A DNA stretch of 5,305 bases from NCBI GenBank assembly GCA_018895675.1, contig JAHIOG010000635.1, positions 1 through 5,305 on the forward strand. The letters run 5' to 3'. Made by a program: the position numbers and the translations under genes. Each line of letters begins with the position of its first letter. Position 1 is the stretch's first letter. The notes beneath the pieces are model-generated. The model had not been told where the DNA came from. It ran no database searches and saw only the letters and a program-made list of their open reading frames with translations. Shown in pieces: positions 1 through 5,305 of the stretch. Source of the stretch: a bacterium. GTDB taxonomy: Bacteria; Fidelibacterota; UBA2242.

Positions 1-507
1 ACTATTCAATCCGTACTGGACAAATCGGGTTTTGATGGAGTCTGTAATATCGCCAATTATAACTCACCAAATCAAATTGTCATCAGTGGTGATACTCATA
101 CGGTTCAATCCACAATGCTGACATTAAAAGAAGCCGGCGCTAAGCGTGTTATCGAATTATCAGTTGGTGGAGCATTTCATTCCAGTTTAATGCAAAACGC
201 CGGTGAAAAATTAAAAGAAGCGCTTGATGCAGCCAGTTTTCAAAAGGCTCATTATCCGGTTTACTCGAATGTTACCGGAACTGCCACAACGGATCCAGCC
301 GAAATCCGCGAACGACTCCATAAACAGTTAACCTCTCCGGTTCTGTGGGCAGATTCCGTTGTAAATATGATCAATAACGGAGCGGAAACTTTCGTTGAGG
401 TTGGACCGGGTAAAGTTTTGACGGGTCTCATAAAACGCATTTCAAGCGATGTTAATATACAGGGCGTTTCAAGCGTTGAAGATCTGGAGAATTTAGAATG
501 GAATTAA
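1..507 (+). CDS. fabD: Malonyl-CoA:ACP transacylase, 3' part (N-terminus outside window)
   Basis: FabD transfers the malonyl group from malonyl-CoA to the phosphopantetheine arm of ACP, supplying the extender unit for type II fatty acid synthesis in the cytoplasm. The open frame runs in from base 1 without a start, giving 168 residues of a family usually near 300, so roughly the first 130-140 residues, including the GQGSQ and GHSLGE nucleophile-serine motifs, lie upstream. Visible FabD motifs, in window numbering, are IANYNSPNQIVISG (17-30), the catalytic-histidine motif GAFHSSLM with His60, QLTSPVLW near residue 110, and VEVGPGKVLTGLIKR close to the C-terminus. The stop TAA (505-507) overlaps the fabG start by 10 bases, which indicates translational coupling. 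The next four genes continue the same pathway or operon. Identity is secure; only the N-terminal part cannot be judged. Confidence 0.95.
   Translation, partial: TIQSVLDKSGFDGVCNIANYNSPNQIVISGDTHTVQSTMLTLKEAGAKRVIELSVGGAFHSSLMQNAGEKLKEALDAASFQKAHYPVYSNVTGTATTDPAEIRERLHKQLTSPVLWADSVVNMINNGAETFVEVGPGKVLTGLIKRISSDVNIQGVSSVEDLENLEWN
486..490 (+). promoter_or_regulatory. Ribosome binding site for fabG inside fabD
   Basis: GGAGA lies 7 bases before the ATG at 498 and sits inside the last codons of fabD. It supports this start for fabG, and with the 10-base gene overlap it suggests coupled translation. Confidence 0.6.
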
Positions 508-1244
508 ACTTTGATGATAAAGTCGTAGTTATAACCGGCGCTGGTCGGGGAATCGGACGAACAATAGCAGAACGTTTCGCAGAATTTGGCGCAATTTTGA
601 TTCTCTCTGATTATAATCAGGAGTCTCTGACTGATGTTTCCAGCTATTTTACCGAAAAACAGTATTCCTTTAAAGCCATCCCCTGTGACGTCACAAATAA
701 AGATCAAGTAAATCAATTACTGGAACAAACAATCGAATACTTTGGAAAAATTGACGTATTAATCAATAATGCGGGTATAACACGCGATACACTTCTGATC
801 AGAATGAAAGACGATCAATGGGACGCCGTGCTTAATACGAACTTAAAAGGCGTTTTTCTGACAACCCGGGCTGCGGCGAAACATTTTATGAAACAGCGGT
901 TCGGCAAAATCATTAATATCAGTTCTGTTGTCGGGATTACCGGCAATGCCGGGCAGGTGAATTATTCCGCCAGTAAAGCCGGGGTCATCGGATTTTCAAA
1001 ATCCGTCGCCCAGGAACTGGCAAGCCGCAATGTCACCGTTAATGTCATAGCGCCCGGTTTCATTGAAACGGAGATGACACAGGTACTTAGTGAATCCGTA
1101 AAAGAAAATTTTATAAATAAAATACCGCTTAAACGAGCGGGAACACCCAAAGATGTTGCAAATACTGCAATATTTTTAGCGTCGCCATTGGCTGATTACA
1201 TCACCGGACAGGTTGTAAAGGTCGATGGCGGTATGGTCATGTAA
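498..1244 (+). CDS. fabG: 3-oxoacyl-ACP reductase FabG (short-chain dehydrogenase)
   Basis: FabG reduces 3-ketoacyl-ACP to 3-hydroxyacyl-ACP in each elongation round of fatty acid synthesis. The 248-residue length is typical of the family. It is a classical SDR: the dinucleotide-binding motif TGAGRGIG is at 13-20, NNAG at 90-93, and the catalytic tetrad is Asn115, Ser143, Tyr156 and Lys160, with the Tyr-x-x-x-Lys written as YSASK. Arg134 and Arg177 match by spacing the two arginines (129 and 172) of E. coli FabG that dock ACP, which favours a true FabG over a generic SDR. The C-terminal ITGQVVKVDGG is also FabG-like. The odd point is Asp38 at the end of strand beta-2 (LILSDYN), a position that in classical SDRs usually selects NAD(H) over NADP(H); see findings. 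It sits between fabD (10-base overlap) and acpP (19-base gap). Confidence 0.97.
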   Translation: MELNFDDKVVVITGAGRGIGRTIAERFAEFGAILILSDYNQESLTDVSSYFTEKQYSFKAIPCDVTNKDQVNQLLEQTIEYFGKIDVLINNAGITRDTLLIRMKDDQWDAVLNTNLKGVFLTTRAAAKHFMKQRFGKIINISSVVGITGNAGQVNYSASKAGVIGFSKSVAQELASRNVTVNVIAPGFIETEMTQVLSESVKENFINKIPLKRAGTPKDVANTAIFLASPLADYITGQVVKVDGGMVM

Positions 1245-1252
1245 ACCAAAGT

Positions 1253-1258
1253 AGGAGG
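1253..1258 (+). promoter_or_regulatory. Strong ribosome binding site for acpP
   Basis: A full AGGAGG stands 5 bases before the acpP ATG. It is the only perfect consensus Shine-Dalgarno sequence seen at a gene start in this window, and it contrasts with the weak signals before fabF and rnc. Inference: it raises ACP synthesis relative to the enzymes encoded on the same transcript. Confidence 0.8.
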
Positions 1259-1263
1259 ATAGA

Positions 1264-1494
1264 ATGAGTAATTTCGAAAAAGTACAGGAAATCGTTGCCG
1301 ACAAGCTCGGAGCAGAAAAATCAAAAATTACCAAAGAAGCTTCATTTATCGATGACTTAGGCGCAGACAGCCTTGACACCGTTGAACTCATCATGAAAAT
1401 GGAAGAGGAATTCGACATTGAAATTCCCGATGAGGAAGCTGAAAAATTAAAAACCGTCGGTGACGTCGTAGACTATCTGGATAATCTTAAATAA
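1264..1494 (+). CDS. acpP: Acyl carrier protein
   Basis: ACP is the small acidic protein that carries acyl intermediates on a 4'-phosphopantetheine arm between the Fab enzymes. The product has 76 residues, close to the usual 75-80 of the family. The attachment motif GADSLD places the modified serine at Ser36, as in E. coli ACP counted with its initiator Met. Helix 2 that follows (VELIMKMEEEF) is rich in acidic residues and is the normal docking face for partner enzymes, including FabD, FabG and FabF encoded next to it. The start ATG is fixed by a perfect AGGAGG 5 bases upstream. It lies 19 bases after fabG and 13 before fabF, in the conserved fabG-acpP-fabF order. All key residues are intact. 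Confidence 0.99.
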   Translation: MSNFEKVQEIVADKLGAEKSKITKEASFIDDLGADSLDTVELIMKMEEEFDIEIPDEEAEKLKTVGDVVDYLDNLK

Positions 1495-1507
1495 AGATAT
1501 TATCTCT

Positions 1508-2749
1508 ATGAAAAAAAGAGTCGTGGTGACTGGCGCGGGCGTCATTTCCCCCATTGGAAATGATGTCCGCACATTCTGGTCAAATTTGATTAACGGTGTG
1601 AGTGGTGTTGATAAAATTACCCTATACGATGTCAGTGAACTTCCGGTACAAATTGCCGCCGAAGTAAAGGCTTTCGACGCCTGTCAATGGATCAGCCCAA
1701 AAGACGCTAAACGCATGGATAAAGTTACCCAGTTTGGCGTTGCTGCATCAGAACAGGCGCTGCAGGACTCTGGTCTGCTGAACTGCAATATTCATCCCGA
1801 ACGTGTCGGAGTCATTGTTGGTTCAGGAATTGGCGGTATCCAGACTTTTGAGCGAAATCATGAGATCCTGATAAAAAAAGGAAGCCGTTTTGTCAGTCCC
1901 TTGTTCGTTCCGATGATGATCCCTGATATCGTTGCGGGACAAATAGCGATCAATCATGGTTTTATGGGACCAAATTATTCGGTTTCATCTGCCTGCGCCA
2001 CGTCATCACACACAATCGGCATTGCCATGCAACATATCCTGATGGGCGATACCGATGTCGTTGTAACCGGTGGTACAGAAGCCAGTATCACCCCGCTTGC
2101 AGTAGCTGGATTTACCAACATGAAAGCTCTTTCAAAACGGAACGACGAACCACAGAGAGCCAGCCGTCCATTCGATCTTCAGCGCGATGGCTTTGTCGTT
2201 GGCGAAGGCGCCGGTATTGTCATATTGGAAGAACTGGAACATGCCGTTAAGCGGGGCGCTAAAATCTATGCGGAATTGACCGGGTACGGATTTTCAGCCG
2301 ATGCCTATCACATCACGGCTCCACATCCGGAAGGTAAAGGAGCTGTGCTTGCAATCGAGGCTGCCATCAGGATGTCCGGAATTCCCAAAGAAGACTATAG
2401 TTATATCAATGCTCACGGTACATCTACGCAATTAAATGATAAATATGAAACCCTGGCAGTAAAATCGGTTTTCGGACAACATGCATACGATCTGAATATC
2501 AATTCCATTAAATCCATGACGGGGCATCTGTTAGGAGCTGCCGGCGCAATTGAGTTTATCGCGCTTTGCTTCGCACTTCAGCATCAGATTATACCGCCAA
2601 CGATCAATTACGAAGAGCCGGATCCCGATTGCGATCTTTGTTACACTCCAAATCAGGCTGTTAAGAAAACCTTTACTGCCGGTCTGAGTAGTAATTTTGG
2701 GTTCGGCGGTCACAACGCAGTGTTGGCTGCAAAAATATTCGAGTCCTGA
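1508..2749 (+). CDS. fabF: 3-oxoacyl-ACP synthase II (beta-ketoacyl-ACP synthase)
   Basis: FabF condenses malonyl-ACP with an acyl-ACP, releasing CO2 and lengthening the chain by two carbons. The 413-residue length is normal. The N-terminal thiolase half starts with KKRVVVTGAGVISPIG and carries the nucleophile Cys163 in SSACATSSH. The C-terminal half carries His303 in NAHGTST, Lys335 and His340 in KSMTGHLLGAAG, and the glycine-rich gating loop NFGFGGHN at 396-403. This Cys-His-His set marks a decarboxylating elongating synthase rather than a chain-length factor, which would lack the cysteine, or FabH. FabF is favoured over FabB by the family-like GGTEASITPLAVAGF and by the position directly after acpP. 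The ATG is the natural family start, although no good Shine-Dalgarno sequence precedes it in the 13-base gap after acpP. Four bases separate its stop from the proposed rnc start. Confidence 0.97.
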   Translation: MKKRVVVTGAGVISPIGNDVRTFWSNLINGVSGVDKITLYDVSELPVQIAAEVKAFDACQWISPKDAKRMDKVTQFGVAASEQALQDSGLLNCNIHPERVGVIVGSGIGGIQTFERNHEILIKKGSRFVSPLFVPMMIPDIVAGQIAINHGFMGPNYSVSSACATSSHTIGIAMQHILMGDTDVVVTGGTEASITPLAVAGFTNMKALSKRNDEPQRASRPFDLQRDGFVVGEGAGIVILEELEHAVKRGAKIYAELTGYGFSADAYHITAPHPEGKGAVLAIEAAIRMSGIPKEDYSYINAHGTSTQLNDKYETLAVKSVFGQHAYDLNINSIKSMTGHLLGAAGAIEFIALCFALQHQIIPPTINYEEPDPDCDLCYTPNQAVKKTFTAGLSSNFGFGGHNAVLAAKIFES

Positions 2750-2753
2750 TCCG

Positions 2754-3467
2754 TTGGCATTTCCATTAAATATATTCAGGAAGAGATACCCGACCGGAAT
2801 TGAAAAGAAGATTGGGTATCTTTTTAAACATCCCGATTTATTATCGACAGCCCTTACCCACCGATCAGCGGCGTTGTCTCAATCAGATTCCTATGAACGG
2901 TTAGAGTTTCTTGGAGACGCCGTACTTGATATGATTGTATCTGATTATTTGTATAACAAATACCAGCATAAACCGGAAGGCGAACTGACTATGTTGCGGT
3001 CAATTCTGGTCAATGGAAAAACGCTATACGAGGTCGCTTTATCAATAAATCTTCAGGACGATATTAATATAGATAAAAGTCTCGACCTGCAATGTTCTTC
3101 AACTCTTCAGAATTTATTATCCAGCACATTAGAATCCATCGTCGGTGCAATATATCTTGATCGTGGTTTAAAAGAAGCCGGAAAATTCATAAAGCGGTTT
3201 ATCATCTCCCATAAAGAAAAAGCTGCGATGATATCAGATTATAATTATAAAGGGCAATTACTCGAGTATTGCCAAAAAACCGGTTGCCAACTCCCGGTAT
3301 TCAAAACCGAAAATATCGAAGGTCCCGATCATGCACGGCAATATACGATTGCCGTATTTATTGACAATCAGCCGCTTGGCGAGGGAATCGGCGCCACAAA
3401 GCGAGATGCGGAGCAACAAGCAGCCGAAAAAGCATACAAACTGCTGATAAATATAAAACATGAGTGA
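2754..3467 (+). CDS. rnc: Ribonuclease III, probable TTG start, catalytic Asp replaced by Ser
   Basis: RNase III is a Mg2+-dependent, dimeric double-strand RNA endonuclease that processes rRNA precursors and many mRNAs. Counting from the TTG at 2754, the product has 237 residues, close to the usual length. The nuclease domain spans about 16-152 with IEKKIGYLFKHP, ALTHRS and the signature ERLEFLGDAVL (48-58). The dsRNA-binding domain spans about 163-232 with YKGQLLEY, GPDHARQYT and the terminal ATKRDAEQQAAEKA. Aligned without gaps to the E. coli enzyme, Glu48, Glu51, Asp55, Glu75 and Glu127 match Glu38, Glu41, Asp45, Glu65 and Glu117, but Ser124 stands where Asp114 should be (see findings). 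No ATG or GTG is in frame before the nuclease core, so the start is the TTG 4 bases after the fabF stop, or less likely the TTG at 2697, which would overlap fabF by 53 bases. The order acpP-fabF-rnc is common in bacteria. Confidence 0.93.
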   Translation: MAFPLNIFRKRYPTGIEKKIGYLFKHPDLLSTALTHRSAALSQSDSYERLEFLGDAVLDMIVSDYLYNKYQHKPEGELTMLRSILVNGKTLYEVALSINLQDDINIDKSLDLQCSSTLQNLLSSTLESIVGAIYLDRGLKEAGKFIKRFIISHKEKAAMISDYNYKGQLLEYCQKTGCQLPVFKTENIEGPDHARQYTIAVFIDNQPLGEGIGATKRDAEQQAAEKAYKLLINIKHE

Positions 3468-3488
3468 TTAATACTACCAGTCACTCAT
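3460..3488. terminator. Inverted repeat between convergent genes, possible bidirectional terminator
   Basis: ATGAGTGA (3460-3467) and TCACTCAT (3481-3488) form a perfect 8-bp stem around a 13-base loop. On the plus strand two further pairs (one a T-G wobble) could close the loop to 9 bases. The left arm contains the rnc stop codon, and the right arm is 6 bases beyond the stop of the BFN gene. On the minus strand the stem is followed directly by a U-rich tail (GTTTTATATTTAT), which makes a weak intrinsic terminator. On the plus strand the nearest T run (3502-3506) is 14 bases away, so termination there is less convincing. The stem is short and not GC-rich. Confidence 0.45.
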
Positions 3489-3494
3489 ATGGCA

Positions 3495-4079
3495 TTAATT
3501 ATTTTTAGATTCTTTTTCCAGCGATGAGATCTGGTCGCGTAGTTTGGCTGCCAGCTCATAATTTTCATCGTCGATGGCAATCTGTAATTTGGTCTTTAAT
3601 TCTATAAGACGATCAAGAAGGTCATCTTCAGTTGGAGCTTCTTCAACCGGCGGATGCTTCTGAAGATCAGGTAAATTCAGCAGTAGACCGGCTTCTTCCA
3701 TTACGCTTTCACTGACTATAATATCAGCATCAACCCGCAGGGCAATCGCTATTGCATCGCTGGGACGGCTGTCAATATGAACCAGGGACTGGTCATGTTT
3801 ATTTTTCAGAGTAATTTTCGCATAAAACGTCCCATCGATTAAGTCATTGATGACCACCTCCTGAATCGAAGCGCCCAATCGTGTCAGTGCCCGCACAAAT
3901 AAATCATGAGTCATAGGGCGAGGCATTTTCACCTGTTGCAAAGCCAGAGCAATTGATTGAGCTTCAAAAACTCCGACGATAACCGGAAGCTGTCGGTTTC
4001 CACCAATCTCTTTCAAAATAATCGCATAGCCCTTACTGGGCGGGTAAAAAATAATTTTATCTAAATTGACTCTGACCAT
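3495..4079 (-). CDS. Bifunctional nuclease (BFN/DUF151) domain protein with C-terminal UVR motif
   Basis: The 194-residue protein has two parts. The BFN/DUF151 domain covers about 1-135 and shows its conserved blocks: ILKEIGGNRQLPVIVG, FEAQSIALAL (38-47), RPMTHDLF (54-61), DGTFYAKI (82-89) and IDSRPSDAIAIALR (102-115). An acidic, proline-containing linker (about 140-155) leads to a UVR motif at about 157-190, with LQIAIDDENYELAAKLRD, the short helical hairpin by which UvrB and UvrC interact. Some plant and bacterial members of the family are reported to have nuclease activity, but the physiological role of bacterial BFN-UVR proteins is poorly known, so I assign the family and not a function. 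No signal peptide or membrane segment is visible, so it should be cytoplasmic. It follows the ptsI-like gene on the same strand after 63 bases and has no clear ribosome binding site before its ATG. It converges on rnc. Confidence 0.92.
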   Translation of the reverse strand: MVRVNLDKIIFYPPSKGYAIILKEIGGNRQLPVIVGVFEAQSIALALQQVKMPRPMTHDLFVRALTRLGASIQEVVINDLIDGTFYAKITLKNKHDQSLVHIDSRPSDAIAIALRVDADIIVSESVMEEAGLLLNLPDLQKHPPVEEAPTEDDLLDRLIELKTKLQIAIDDENYELAAKLRDQISSLEKESKNN

Positions 4080-4088
4080 GTTCGTTTA

Positions 4089-4117
4089 AATATATCCGGG
4101 TATTTCTGGATAAGCAA
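4089..4117 (-). promoter_or_regulatory. Possible promoter for the BFN gene, near-leaderless
   Basis: Reading the minus strand, TATATT (4089-4094, five of six matches to the -10 consensus TATAAT) is preceded at 17 bases by TTGCTT (4112-4117, only TTG matching the -35 consensus). The -10 box ends 9 bases before the ATG, so a transcript would start only a few bases upstream of the codon, which agrees with the missing Shine-Dalgarno sequence. Short AT-rich boxes like these arise by chance, and the gene may instead be read from upstream of ptsI. Confidence 0.2.
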
Positions 4118-4142
4118 GTGGAAAGTTGGACCAATTGCTCAA

Positions 4143-5305
4143 CTACTCCAGCTGCTCATTATAAAATTTCTTCAGCTGTGAATAAATCGTAAAGGCATCA
4201 GCAGCATTCAAGATGGAGTCAACCAATACACTGCATTGTTGAACATCAATTTTGCTAACCTCATCGGATACAGCCGCCAGTGCGTTGGAGCTGACACTGA
4301 TAGACCGAATCCCGATTGCCGTTAATCCGATCAGCGCATAGGGATCAGACGCCATTTCACCACAAACATCGACGGGAATACCGGCTTTATTGCCAGCTTT
4401 TATGACTTTGTCAATCGCCCGGAAAATTTTCGGATGATAATAATTTTTAGTCAAATCAGTCATTCGACCCGATCCTAACAGATAAAGCGCCAGATCATTT
4501 GTGCCGATACTAAAAAAGTCGACATGCTTTGCCAGTTCATCCAATTCTTCCAGAACGCTGCTGGTTTCGATCATCACCCCCAATTCAATATTTTCACTAA
4601 ATGCTAATCCCTCACGTTTCAATTCGGATTTGATCGCTTCAAGTATTTCCTTAGTGCGGACCACCTCTTCGACAAACATCACCAGCGGGAGCATGATCTT
4701 AGTATTCCCGTAAGCGCTTGCCCGGAGTATTGCTCGCAACTGGGCTTTTAAAATCTCAGGATTATCGAGTAAGAAACCGATCCCACCCCATTCATCAAAA
4801 ACGTGATCCTCCTGCAATATTTCAAGGTCCAGCATGGCAAGTAGTTTATCACGTCCAAAATCATAGACCCTGAAAACCACAGGAAGGTCATTCATTTTTT
4901 CCAGCACGGCTTTATAGGCTTGAAATTGTTCATCTTCATCTGGTATTGAATTCCGTTTAATACAGAGAAATTCCGTCCGGAACAGACCAATTCCCTGAAT
5001 GAGCGCCGGATCCATTGCCTTGACTTCATCAACAAAACCTGCATTCAGGTAAATATGATAAGGAACTCCGTCCTTGGTCGAATTGGCAACTTTATCAGAG
5101 ATGATTTTATCCCGGTGACTCCTAAAATCCTGGATCCGGGATTCATAGGATGCTTTGATATCGTCCGTAATATCCAGTAAAATCGTTTCATTATCGGCAT
5201 CCAGAATAATTTCCGAATAGGATACGATCTCCTGAATCCTGTTTATATTCGAAATATATGGAATTCTAAACGCCCGTGCTAAAATTCCGGCATGAGAATC
5301 AACGC
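4143..5305 (-). CDS. ptsI: PEP-protein phosphotransferase (PTS enzyme I), 3' part, altered RxxR active-site motif
   Basis: Enzyme I takes the phosphate of phosphoenolpyruvate onto a histidine and passes it to HPr. The frame is open to the window edge, giving 386 of roughly 570-590 residues; the HPr-binding N-terminal part is outside. In window numbering, the phosphohistidine motif SHAGILAR holds the active His4. The PEP-binding TIM barrel follows with GIGLFRTEFL (Arg109), RVYDFGRDK (Arg145, Lys153), QLRAILRAS (188-196), MIET (Glu246), GTNDL (Asn269, Asp270), Arg280 and VCGEMASDP (Cys314). By spacing these match E. coli Arg296, Arg332, Lys340, Glu431, Asn454, Asp455, Arg465 and Cys502. The usual RxxR at E. 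coli 358-361 is GGIG here (see findings). An ATG at 5013-5015 is internal, since family homology continues upstream of it. The divergence leaves open a regulatory enzyme I (PtsP-like) instead of a sugar-uptake one; the missing N-terminus would decide. Confidence 0.88.
   Translation of the reverse strand, partial: VDSHAGILARAFRIPYISNINRIQEIVSYSEIILDADNETILLDITDDIKASYESRIQDFRSHRDKIISDKVANSTKDGVPYHIYLNAGFVDEVKAMDPALIQGIGLFRTEFLCIKRNSIPDEDEQFQAYKAVLEKMNDLPVVFRVYDFGRDKLLAMLDLEILQEDHVFDEWGGIGFLLDNPEILKAQLRAILRASAYGNTKIMLPLVMFVEEVVRTKEILEAIKSELKREGLAFSENIELGVMIETSSVLEELDELAKHVDFFSIGTNDLALYLLGSGRMTDLTKNYYHPKIFRAIDKVIKAGNKAGIPVDVCGEMASDPYALIGLTAIGIRSISVSSNALAAVSDEVSKIDVQQCSVLVDSILNAADAFTIYSQLKKFYNEQLE

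Noticed and set aside
504..1418. Three minus-strand open frames opposite fabG and acpP
   Set aside because: They lie antisense to strongly conserved genes with intact motifs, show no recognisable domains and have no ribosome binding site; they are shadows of the coding strand.
2697..2699. TTG inside fabF as the rnc start
   Set aside because: It adds 19 residues encoded by the conserved fabF 3' end in another frame and gives a 53-base overlap; the TTG at 2754 gives a normal N-terminus. It is not fully excluded.
2778..2801. AGGAAGAG followed by ATT as an alternative rnc ribosome binding site and start
   Set aside because: The gap of 13 bases is too long, ATT starts are very rare, and the TTG upstream already gives a good N-terminus.
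4093..4112. TATCC/GGATA inverted repeat in the gap between ptsI and the BFN gene
   Set aside because: A 5-bp stem with a 10-base loop and no T run is within chance expectation for AT-rich intergenic DNA.
4501..4713. Plus-strand 70-codon open frame opposite ptsI
   Set aside because: It is antisense to the conserved PEP-binding barrel of enzyme I, Ser-rich and low in complexity, with no family resemblance.
5013..5015. ATG as the start of a short 290-residue enzyme I
   Set aside because: Homology continues upstream in the same open frame through the phosphohistidine motif SHAGILAR to the window edge, so this Met is internal.
1..5305. Search for CRISPR arrays, tRNA or rRNA genes, transposase remnants, long direct repeats and attachment sites
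   Set aside because: None was seen by eye; nearly all bases are covered by intact or edge-truncated housekeeping genes and the largest gap is 63 bases.

Overview
The window is a compact bacterial chromosomal segment with seven protein genes in two converging blocks. I see no tRNA, rRNA, CRISPR array, insertion sequence or other mobile element. The base composition looks moderately AT-rich by eye. The gene order fabD-fabG-acpP-fabF-rnc, the BFN-UVR protein and the PTS enzyme I fit a Gram-negative-type bacterium. The BFN protein resembles those of the Bacteroidota/Chlorobi/Marinimicrobia (FCB) side of the tree, but this placement is a low-confidence inference from motif flavour only.

Plus strand, 1 to 3467: the 3' part of fabD (malonyl-CoA:ACP transacylase), then fabG (3-oxoacyl-ACP reductase), acpP (acyl carrier protein), fabF (3-oxoacyl-ACP synthase II) and rnc (ribonuclease III). 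Start and stop codons overlap by 10 bases (fabD/fabG) or are separated by 19, 13 and 4 bases, so this looks like one operon. FabD loads malonyl groups onto the ACP made by acpP, FabF condenses malonyl-ACP with the growing chain, and FabG reduces the resulting 3-ketoacyl-ACP. rnc rides along at the end for RNA processing. acpP alone has a strong consensus ribosome binding site, which suits the large amount of ACP a cell needs.

Minus strand, 5305 to 3495: the 3' two-thirds of a ptsI-like gene (PEP-protein phosphotransferase, enzyme I), a 63-base gap, then a bifunctional nuclease (BFN/DUF151) domain protein with a C-terminal UVR motif. The two blocks converge at about 3468-3494, where a short inverted repeat overlaps the rnc stop codon and may terminate transcription.

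There is no obviously new system here; the region is mostly housekeeping. The points that deserve a second look are residue-level. RNase III has Ser at the position of a conserved catalytic Asp. Enzyme I has lost both arginines of the usual RxxR active-site motif while keeping its other catalytic residues. FabG carries an Asp at the end of strand beta-2 that suggests NADH rather than NADPH use. rnc has no usable ATG and probably starts at TTG.
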